Source: Promethearchaeota archaeon
Lineage (GTDB): Archaea > Asgardarchaeota > Lokiarchaeia > Sigyniarchaeales > SOKP01
Assembly (NCBI GenBank): GCA_030615235.1
Contig: JAUWZR010000134.1
Coordinates: 1-7,150 of the forward strand
Reading direction: 5' to 3'
Length of the DNA stretch: 7,150 nt
Numbering within the stretch: the first letter of the stretch is position 1; each line of letters begins with the position of its first letter. Below, piece by piece: positions 1 to 5,238 of the stretch. The notes beneath the pieces were generated by a model. That model saw only the letters and a program-made list of their open reading frames with translations, was not told the DNA's origin and ran no database searches. The position numbers and the translations under genes were made by a program.

Positions 1-609
1 TACCGTAAGATAACGATTTCAAAGGAAAACTATAAAAATTTAGTGGAGAAAGCGGAAAAATACGAGATGCTAATAAAAAAATTAGATCAAGTTGAGTCGA
101 AAAAATCAGAGTTAGAAAGACAAGTTGAAATACTTAAAGAAGATGGAAGGCAACTAAAGGATTTAGAGGAGAAAACTAAGAAATATTTAAATTCTTTAGT
201 GAGAACCCGAGCGGATTTCGATAATTACAAAAAAGCAAATCAACGGGAGAATGAAAGATATAGAGAGCGAGTAAAAGAAGAAATGTTGAAGAAATTAATT
301 AAACACTACGAAGATTTACTGAGAGCTTTTAACGTGTTGGATTTATTAGAGAAGGGAGAATCGGTAAAAAAGGGGTTCAAAATGATTGTCGAAAATTTTG
401 AAAAATTCTTAGAAGATGAGGGAGTAAAACCTATGCATTCAGAGGGGGAAAAGTTTGATCCTTATAAGCACGAAGCCCTCATAGTAGAAAAAAATGAAGA
501 ACTCCTTGAAAATACTATAATTGAAGAATTAAATAAAGGTTATTTTTTAAATAACAAGGTATTGAAACCCGCTGGGGTTAAGATATCAAAAACCAAATCA
601 AACTTATAA
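1..609 (+). CDS. grpE: GrpE, nucleotide exchange factor for DnaK (5' end cut by window edge)
   Basis: GrpE is the cytosolic dimer that releases ADP from DnaK so that the chaperone can rebind ATP and let go of its substrate. The visible part is 202 codons. The first ~100 residues are highly charged and predicted coiled coil, matching the long paired GrpE helices. They include the RADFDNYKKANQRE stretch typical of the helix end. The C-terminal part carries the GrpE family signature: FDPYKHEAL, then about 20 residues later GYFLNNKVLKPAGVKIS, which forms the beta domain that contacts the DnaK ATPase lobe. A GTG at 43 could be called as the start. However, the frame is open to base 1, and the upstream residues (ITISKENYKNLVEKAEKYE) run smoothly into the coiled coil, so the true start probably lies outside the window. 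It is the first visible gene of the chaperone operon, 50 nt before dnaK. Confidence 0.93.
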   Translation, partial: YRKITISKENYKNLVEKAEKYEMLIKKLDQVESKKSELERQVEILKEDGRQLKDLEEKTKKYLNSLVRTRADFDNYKKANQRENERYRERVKEEMLKKLIKHYEDLLRAFNVLDLLEKGESVKKGFKMIVENFEKFLEDEGVKPMHSEGEKFDPYKHEALIVEKNEELLENTIIEELNKGYFLNNKVLKPAGVKISKTKSNL

Positions 610-646
610 ATTTAAACAAAAATGATAATAAAAATTAAAAAAAAAA

Positions 647-653
647 GAAGTGA
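647..653 (+). promoter_or_regulatory. Shine-Dalgarno of dnaK
   Basis: GAAGTGA lies 6 nt before the dnaK ATG and is one base off part of the GGAGGTGA complement of archaeal 16S rRNA. It supports the ATG at 660 as the start. The surrounding 50-nt gap after grpE is A-rich and shows no convincing promoter, so dnaK is probably read from the grpE transcript. Confidence 0.5.
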
Positions 654-659
654 AAAAAT

Positions 660-2546
660 ATGCGAAAAATCATAGGAATAGACCTGGGAACCAGTAATTC
701 TGCTGCTGCAGTATTAATCGGCGGTAAACCTACAATAATTCCTAGTGCCGAAGGTAATACTTTAGGTGGAAAGGCTTTCCCCTCCGTTGTAGCATTTACA
801 AAGGATGGGCAAAGGTTAGTAGGGGAACCTGCGAGAAGACAAGCAATATCGAATCCAGATCGAACAATTACAGCTATAAAGCGAAAGATGGGAACCTCCT
901 ATAAAGTGAAGATCGAAAACAAAGAATACAAACCACAAGAAATTTCAGCAATGATTTTAAGAAAAATCAAAGAAGACGCAAGCGCTTACTTAGGTGAAGA
1001 AGTTACAGATGTTATTATTACAGTGCCAGCATACTTTAACGATAATCAAAGACAAGCCACCAAAGACGCAGGTAAGATCGCGGGATTGAACGTTAAACGT
1101 TTAATTAACGAACCTACTGCTGCGGCCGTAGCATACGGATTAGATAAAAAAGATGCGAAGTTAAAAATCGCAGTTTTAGATCTAGGCGGTGGTACATTTG
1201 ATGTTACCGTGATGGAAATGGACAGTCAAGTCTTTGAAGTAATCTCGACAGCGGGAGATACTCAATTAGGTGGAACTGATATGGATAGGATTCTTGTAAA
1301 ATATTTTGTTGATGAATTTAAGAATCAAGAAAGCGTAGATTTAAGCAAAGATTCTATGGCAATGCAAAGAATCAGAGAAGCGGTTGAAAAGGCTAAAATC
1401 GAATTATCTACTTCAATTTCGACTGATATAAATTTACCATACATAACAGCAACTGATTCAGGTCCAAAACATCTTGCTATGAGTATTACAAGAGCAAAAT
1501 TAGAACAACTGATTGGACCCATTTTAAAGAGATTAGAAGCACCTATAATTAAAGCTTTGAAAGACGCTAAATTAAACAAAGGAGAAGTTGACAAAGTAAT
1601 TTTAGTTGGTGGACCAACGAGAATGCCAAGCGTTCAAAAGATCTTCGAAGATTTCTTAGGAAAAAAGCCTGAAAGGAGTATAGATCCGATGGAGTGTGTT
1701 GCTATGGGTGCTGCTGTTCAAGGTGGTATTTTAACTGGAGAGGTAGAAGATTTATTGCTCTTAGATGTCACTCCATTATCGTTAGGAGTTGAGACCTTAG
1801 GTGGCGTATTTACTAAATTAATTAACCGAAACACTACGATTCCAACTAAAAAGGCTGAAACCTTCTCAACTGCTGCTGACAATCAACCCGCAGTAGAAAT
1901 TCACGTATTACAAGGAGAACGACCGAAAGCTGCAGATAACATAACTTTAGGAAAATTTCATTTGACGGGGATACCACCCGCTCCAAGAGGGATACCTCAA
2001 ATCGAAGTGACATTTGACATCGATCAAAACGGTATTATCAATGTTTCAGCGAAAGATAAAGGAACTGGTAAAAGTCAATCGATAACGATTACTGCATCAA
2101 CTAAGATGTCAGAAGATGAGATCAATCAAAAAGTAAGAGAAGCTGAGAGCTACGCTGAAGAAGATCAAAAGTTTAAAGAACTAACTGAGGCAAAGAATCA
2201 CGCTGAGGCTTTAATCTATCAAACTGAGAAGTTATTGAAGGAAAACGAGTCGGTAATAGGAGATTTAAAATCGAATATTCTTGAAAAAATTTCAGATCTC
2301 AGGAGTGCGATGGAATCTGACGATGCAGTTCGAATAAAGAGTTCAATGGAAACTTTACAGAATTCTCTTCACGAAGTTTCATCTCGAATGTACGGTCAAC
2401 AGCAAGATGCACAAGAGGGCGCTTATCAAGGTGCTCCACCTGGAGGAATGGGTGGTGCTCCACAAACTCAAGACGAAATCGAACAGGAACAATTCCGTAG
2501 AGCTACTGGTCAAGACGATGGCGTAGTTGATGCTGAATACGAGTAA
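660..2546 (+). CDS. dnaK: DnaK, Hsp70 chaperone
   Basis: This is an ATP-dependent cytosolic chaperone that binds exposed hydrophobic peptide segments and works with the neighbouring GrpE and J protein. It has 628 residues, against 638 in E. coli. The nucleotide-binding domain covers about 1-362: phosphate-1 loop IDLGTSNS (7-14), catalytic Lys74 in AIKRKMG, Pro123 in TVPAYFND, Glu151 in NEPTAAAVAYG, phosphate-2 loop DLGGGTFD (174-181, Thr179 matching E. coli Thr199), and adenosine motif VILVGGPTRMP (313-323). The hydrophobic linker LLLLDVTP (365-372) precedes the beta substrate-binding domain (to about 480), a helical lid (about 485-580), a Gly/Pro/Gln-rich tail, and the acidic end DDGVVDAEYE. 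Compared with E. coli, offsets shift from +4 at Lys74 to -20 at Pro123. The ~24-residue insertion of proteobacterial DnaK is therefore absent, as in Gram-positive and archaeal forms. The first loop has GTSNS where GTTNS is usual, a conservative change. All key residues are present. Confidence 0.98.
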   Translation: MRKIIGIDLGTSNSAAAVLIGGKPTIIPSAEGNTLGGKAFPSVVAFTKDGQRLVGEPARRQAISNPDRTITAIKRKMGTSYKVKIENKEYKPQEISAMILRKIKEDASAYLGEEVTDVIITVPAYFNDNQRQATKDAGKIAGLNVKRLINEPTAAAVAYGLDKKDAKLKIAVLDLGGGTFDVTVMEMDSQVFEVISTAGDTQLGGTDMDRILVKYFVDEFKNQESVDLSKDSMAMQRIREAVEKAKIELSTSISTDINLPYITATDSGPKHLAMSITRAKLEQLIGPILKRLEAPIIKALKDAKLNKGEVDKVILVGGPTRMPSVQKIFEDFLGKKPERSIDPMECVAMGAAVQGGILTGEVEDLLLLDVTPLSLGVETLGGVFTKLINRNTTIPTKKAETFSTAADNQPAVEIHVLQGERPKAADNITLGKFHLTGIPPAPRGIPQIEVTFDIDQNGIINVSAKDKGTGKSQSITITASTKMSEDEINQKVREAESYAEEDQKFKELTEAKNHAEALIYQTEKLLKENESVIGDLKSNILEKISDLRSAMESDDAVRIKSSMETLQNSLHEVSSRMYGQQQDAQEGAYQGAPPGGMGGAPQTQDEIEQEQFRRATGQDDGVVDAEYE

Positions 2547-2558
2547 GTACATATTTAG

Positions 2559-2581
2559 TTTTTTTATTTTTTATTTTTTTT
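2559..2581 (+). terminator. Poly-T tract after dnaK, possible partial terminator
   Basis: Three T-runs of 7, 6 and 8 bases, each separated by a single A, begin 12 nt after the dnaK stop. No stem precedes them. Archaeal RNA polymerase terminates at such U-rich tracts without needing a hairpin (known). Only 59 nt separate dnaK from the preferred J-protein start and no clear TATA box is visible there. I infer partial termination with read-through into the J gene rather than a full operon end. Confidence 0.55.
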
Positions 2582-2592
2582 CATTAATATTT

Positions 2593-2600
2593 GAAGGGGT
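2593..2600 (+). promoter_or_regulatory. Shine-Dalgarno that points to the ATT start of the J protein
   Basis: GAAGGGGT is followed by five bases and then ATT at 2606. The layout mirrors that of the next gene, where GAAGGTGA is followed by four bases and ATG. The only conventional candidate, TTG at 2591, overlaps the front of this motif and has no Shine-Dalgarno of its own. The motif therefore favours initiation at 2606. Confidence 0.55.
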
Positions 2601-2605
2601 TAAAA

Positions 2606-3622
2606 ATTACGGCAAAAAATTATTATAAAACATTAGGATTAGATAAAAGCGCTTCAAAAGAGGAAATTAAAAGAGCATTTAGAAAATTAGCCAGAAAATA
2701 TCATCCAGATGTGAACCCTGACGAAGCTAAATCTGGCGAAAAGTTTAAGGAAATAAATGAGGCGTATAGTTTATTAAGTGATGATAAAAAAAGAGAAATG
2801 TATGACAAATTTGGAGTTGTTGAAGGAGACTCCTCTACATATCAACAGCGGGGTGGCACACCTGGAGGTGCTAGAGTACGTCGAAGTCCAGATGGGACCA
2901 CATACTATTATTCAACTCCTGGATCACCTGGGAATTTTGATTTTAGCGAAATTTTTGGCAATTCAAGAAACTCTCGCAGTCGGCAATCTTCAGGAGGGTA
3001 TGACTTTTTTAACGATTTAGGGGATATTTTTGATGTCTTTTCTAATAGGGGCGGAAGCACGAGGGCGAGATCGACTAAACAACAAAATTATCCAAGAGAG
3101 GGTGAAGATTTAAGATATGATATGGAAATATCCTTTATGGCCGCTTTCCTTGGAGGGAAAAGACAAGTTCAATACAAAGATCCAATTACTGGATCAAATC
3201 AAACGCTAACAGTAACCATTCCACGGGGAGTTCGAGACGACCAAAAATTACGACTTAAAGGAAAAGGCATGCCTGGTGAAAACGGAGGTTCTCCAGGTGA
3301 TCTATATATTGCTATTCATGTTAAAAATCATAAACTCTTTGAAAGAGTTGAAGACGATATTTATATTGATCAAGAAATACCTTTTACCACAGCAGCATTA
3401 GGTGGTAAAACTCAAGTTCCCGGGATAGAAAAAACTATTAGCGTATCAGTTCCCGAAGGTACTAAAGATTCAACAATATTAAGATTAAAGAATAAGGGAT
3501 TTTATAAACTAAATTCTGAGGAAAGAGGAAATCTATTAGTAAGAGTAAAGATTAAGGTTCCTAAGAGAATCAATAAGAAACAAAAAGAATTGTTAGAACA
3601 ATTAAAAGTAACAGGAATATAA
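2606..3622 (+). CDS. J-domain co-chaperone, class B (CbpA/DnaJ-like, no zinc finger)
   Basis: This DnaK partner stimulates ATP hydrolysis through its J domain and hands over substrate. Numbered from ATT 2606 (338 residues): J domain 5-70 with HPD at 33-35; a Gly/Phe/Ser-rich stretch about 75-160 containing NFDFSEIF and FFNDLGDIFDVF; and two C-terminal beta domains (about 168-245 and 246-323) with LRLKGKGMPGENGG and the CbpA-like GDLYIAIHV. The protein has no cysteine, so the four CxxCxGxG zinc repeats of class A DnaJ are absent. It is therefore CbpA/DnaJB-like, although it sits where dnaJ is usually found. Start choice: the ATT start aligns without gaps to E. coli DnaJ, putting Tyr6-Tyr7, Leu10-Gly11 and His33 at identical positions, and it has a well-placed Shine-Dalgarno. 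The alternative TTG at 2591 would add five residues (MKGLK). An in-frame stop at 2585 rules out anything earlier, and the next in-frame ATG lies inside the J domain. Confidence 0.93.
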   Translation: MTAKNYYKTLGLDKSASKEEIKRAFRKLARKYHPDVNPDEAKSGEKFKEINEAYSLLSDDKKREMYDKFGVVEGDSSTYQQRGGTPGGARVRRSPDGTTYYYSTPGSPGNFDFSEIFGNSRNSRSRQSSGGYDFFNDLGDIFDVFSNRGGSTRARSTKQQNYPREGEDLRYDMEISFMAAFLGGKRQVQYKDPITGSNQTLTVTIPRGVRDDQKLRLKGKGMPGENGGSPGDLYIAIHVKNHKLFERVEDDIYIDQEIPFTTAALGGKTQVPGIEKTISVSVPEGTKDSTILRLKNKGFYKLNSEERGNLLVRVKIKVPKRINKKQKELLEQLKVTGI

Positions 3623-3630
3623 GAAGGTGA
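3623..3630 (+). promoter_or_regulatory. Shine-Dalgarno of tfb
   Basis: GAAGGTGA begins immediately after the J-protein stop and lies 4 nt before the ATG at 3635. It closely matches the archaeal anti-Shine-Dalgarno. A strong ribosome site directly abutting the previous stop indicates translation from a shared transcript, possibly by coupled re-initiation. Confidence 0.75.
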
Positions 3631-3634
3631 TTAA

Positions 3635-4522
3635 ATGAAAAGTATATCAGACTTAAATATTATATCAGATTTTTGCCCTGAATGTAGTGGTAGTATAATT
3701 TCATTAAATCAGATTGGAGAGATTGTGTGTTCTCAGTGTGGACTAGTTATTAAAGAAAGGGGAGTAGTTTTGACCCATAGCGATAAAAGAGCGTACACAT
3801 CTCAAGAGAAAAAGCAAAGGGAGCATACAGGGACTCCAATTTCTATTCTACTGCCTGACATTGGATTAACTAATGTAATCGACAGAAAAAATATTAAAGA
3901 TCCTGATTTAAAGAGAGCAGTAAAATGGAATACTCGAATTACATGGGAAAAAAGAAATATTCTTATCGCTACAACAGAGCTTAAAAGAATATGTAGCAAC
4001 TTAAACCTGCCAAATCACATAAGGCTCGAAGCTATAAAGCTGTATAAAGAAGCGTTCAAAAAGAAGATGTTAAGGGGTAGATCTATTAATTCCATGGTAG
4101 CAGCTTGTATCTATTTAGCGATTAGATTAAAAAGAATACCGCGTACTATGCAAGAGATTTTGGATGAATCAGCAGAAAACGTGAAAGATATTAGAAGGTG
4201 TTATCGCGTTTTAATTAGAGAATTAAACATTAAATCTCCAAATACCAAACCAAGCGCGTTACTACCAACTTATATAGCAACCTTAAAACTCGGTCCCGAC
4301 ATTGAAATTAATTCTACTAAAATTATAAACGCTTTTTCTGAGAGATTTTCCACCAGTGGTAAAGATCCCAAAGGAATAGTAGCTGGAGCTATATACTTAG
4401 CGTGTAGATTGAAGGAATTAGAACTAACGCAAAAGGATATTGCCGAGGTTGTAGGAGTAACAGAAGTTACCTTACGCTCCAGATATAAAGAGCTCTCAAC
4501 AAAACTCAAAATAAAAGTTTAA
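3635..4522 (+). CDS. tfb: Transcription initiation factor B (TFB, TFIIB homologue)
   Basis: TFB bridges TBP-bound promoter DNA (the BRE and TATA box) and RNA polymerase, and helps open the start site. The protein has 295 residues, close to the usual ~300. An N-terminal zinc ribbon has Cys14, Cys17, Cys32 and Cys35 in CX2C-X14-CX2C spacing. A B-reader/linker region follows, with GTPIS (66-70) and DIGLTNVID (75-83). Two cyclin-like repeats follow at about 107-195 and 205-293. The second ends in a predicted helix-turn-helix, TQKDIAEVVGVTEVTLRSRY (265-284), where the family recognises the BRE. The reader region differs from the common archaeal pattern: the usual Trp-Arg-Ala-Phe is replaced by KRAYTSQ, so it may be a paralogue rather than the sole general TFB. 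It starts 12 nt after the J-protein stop with a strong ribosome site and no visible promoter, so it is probably the last gene of the chaperone operon. Confidence 0.95.
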   Translation: MKSISDLNIISDFCPECSGSIISLNQIGEIVCSQCGLVIKERGVVLTHSDKRAYTSQEKKQREHTGTPISILLPDIGLTNVIDRKNIKDPDLKRAVKWNTRITWEKRNILIATTELKRICSNLNLPNHIRLEAIKLYKEAFKKKMLRGRSINSMVAACIYLAIRLKRIPRTMQEILDESAENVKDIRRCYRVLIRELNIKSPNTKPSALLPTYIATLKLGPDIEINSTKIINAFSERFSTSGKDPKGIVAGAIYLACRLKELELTQKDIAEVVGVTEVTLRSRYKELSTKLKIKV

Positions 4523-4530
4523 TTTTTTTT
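4523..4530 (+). terminator. T8 tract ending the grpE-dnaK-J-tfb operon
   Basis: A run of eight T follows directly after the tfb stop codon, at the convergent junction with the minus-strand gene. A U-rich tract of this kind is enough for archaeal termination, though this one is short. Confidence 0.5.
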
Positions 4531-4535
4531 AATTT

Positions 4536-4560
4536 AAAAATAAAAAGAAAATAAAAAGAA
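4536..4560 (-). terminator. T-rich terminator of the minus-strand membrane-protein gene
   Basis: Read on the minus strand this is CTTTTTATTTTCTTTTTA followed by more T, starting about 12 nt after the stop of the gene at 4572-5024. The tract is long and nearly pure pyrimidine plus A, with no stem, as expected for archaeal termination. Together with the T8 tract on the other strand it forms a convergent terminator pair. Confidence 0.5.
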
Positions 4561-4571
4561 TTTATTAGATT

Positions 4572-5024
4572 CTATTTTGGTGCTTTTTCTTCAGACCATT
4601 TGTATTCCTTAGGACCCGCAAAAATTAGCATAACAGCTGGAATTAAAACTGCTAATCCTGCCCAGCCATACCATCCGAACACAAATAAGAGAAGTCCCCA
4701 TATAAACATCCATGGGATGTTTAAACCGCCTAATTTTAATACCCAGCCATACAATGCATCCCAGTCTTTCGCACCACATGGATTTGAAAATTTAGGTCTG
4801 ATAATAAGTAGCGATATTACTATTCCTACTATACTTGCAATTATCCACCATATCTCCGTTGTAGGCGCATAAGCTCCTGGAAGCCATGCCCATAAAGCAG
4901 ATAATGTAATAATTTGAAAAAGAGCCCATATTATTCCAAAGATGCCATTTAAAATGCCTATAATCCACGCCCATTTTCCTACTAAAGATACCCATGAAGC
5001 GTGTTGCCATTCAGTTTCTGCCAT
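4572..5024 (-). CDS. Small Trp-rich integral membrane protein, function unknown
   Basis: I do not recognise this 150-residue protein. It is very hydrophobic, with about four membrane segments at roughly 18-42, 57-75, 103-118 and 120-137, and possibly more if the first is a hairpin. A polar loop at 76-100 (RPKFSNPCGAKDWDALYGW) holds the only cysteine, Cys83. Sixteen of the 150 residues are tryptophan, many at expected membrane-interface positions. The ends are hydrophilic: MAETEWQHAS at the start and a Lys/Glu-rich tail. No catalytic, transporter or binding motif is visible, and it is too short and lacks the motifs for the acetate-transporter (YaaH/SatP) family. The start is supported by a Shine-Dalgarno 9 nt upstream, and a TATA-like box lies further upstream, so it is probably transcribed alone. 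A second open frame on the opposite strand (4600-4872) is its shadow. Confidence 0.85.
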   Translation of the reverse strand: MAETEWQHASWVSLVGKWAWIIGILNGIFGIIWALFQIITLSALWAWLPGAYAPTTEIWWIIASIVGIVISLLIIRPKFSNPCGAKDWDALYGWVLKLGGLNIPWMFIWGLLLFVFGWYGWAGLAVLIPAVMLIFAGPKEYKWSEEKAPK

Positions 5025-5033
5025 ACTTTTTCT

Positions 5034-5038
5034 ACCTC
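5034..5038 (-). promoter_or_regulatory. Shine-Dalgarno of the Trp-rich membrane-protein gene
   Basis: GAGGT on the minus strand lies 9 nt before the ATG at 5024. It matches the core of the archaeal ribosome-binding sequence and confirms the chosen start. Confidence 0.6.
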
Positions 5039-5084
5039 GTTACTTAATATTGTTTAGTATTAAATTCCTTATAGTTTTGAATTT

Positions 5085-5092
5085 TATTTAAA
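5085..5092 (-). promoter_or_regulatory. TATA-like box for the Trp-rich membrane-protein gene
   Basis: TTTAAATA reads on the minus strand and fits the archaeal TATA consensus. Transcription starting about 26 nt downstream (near 5062) would give a 5' leader of roughly 37 nt holding the Shine-Dalgarno at 5034-5038. The bases just upstream make only a weak BRE. The region is very AT-rich, so a chance match is possible. Confidence 0.35.
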
Positions 5093-5217
5093 ATTATGAT
5101 TATATTCATATTCCTTGAATTTAAAATTGATCATAATATCTTAATAAATTTTAAAGCAATCTTCATGTAATTTAACAAGATGCAGAGAAATGAGAAAAGA
5201 ATATTAAATTATTTAAC

Positions 5218-5238
5218 AATTTGAATTATATTCAAATT
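5218..5238 (-). terminator. Inverted repeat over the pyruvate kinase stop codon, possible terminator
   Basis: AATTTGAA, a 5-base loop TTATA, and TTCAAATT form an 8-bp perfect stem that covers the TGA stop (5232-5234). On the minus strand a pyrimidine-rich stretch (complement of 5184-5201, TTCTTTTCTCATTTCTCT) follows about 17 nt later. Stem plus pyrimidine tract suggests transcript ending or 3'-end protection. The stem is AT-rich and weak, so this is tentative. Confidence 0.3.

Noticed and set aside
1325..1594. Minus-strand open frame of 89 codons within dnaK
   Set aside because: It lies wholly antisense to the conserved DnaK nucleotide-binding domain, with no ribosome site or recognisable motif. 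It is a shadow of the real gene.
2778..3020. Plus-strand open frame of 80 codons within the J-protein gene
   Set aside because: It is an out-of-frame overlap of the J domain and Gly/Phe region, and its sequence is low in complexity and unlike any family. The real frame is continuous here, so no frameshift is implied.
3802..3999. Minus-strand open frame within tfb
   Set aside because: It is antisense to conserved TFB sequence. Its hydrophobic look comes from the complement of Lys/Asn-rich codons.
4270..4509. Second minus-strand open frame within tfb
   Set aside because: It is antisense to the second cyclin repeat, with no start signal. It is a shadow.
4600..4872. Plus-strand open frame of 90 codons opposite the membrane-protein gene
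   Set aside because: The minus-strand gene has a good Shine-Dalgarno, hydrophobic periodicity and a sensible length. The plus frame is Pro/Asn/His-rich, as expected of an antisense of Trp/Gly/Ile codons.
4572..5024. Assignment of the membrane protein to the acetate transporter family (YaaH/GPR1/FUN34)
   Set aside because: It was considered because of the small size and several membrane segments. The family has six segments in about 190-200 residues and an N-terminal NPxPLGL-type motif, none of which is visible here.
5025..5231. Possible tRNA, small RNA or repeat array in the gap between pyk and the membrane-protein gene
   Set aside because: The gap is uniformly AT-rich. I see no cloverleaf, no GC-rich structured island (which would be expected for a structured RNA in an AT-rich archaeon), and no regularly spaced repeats.
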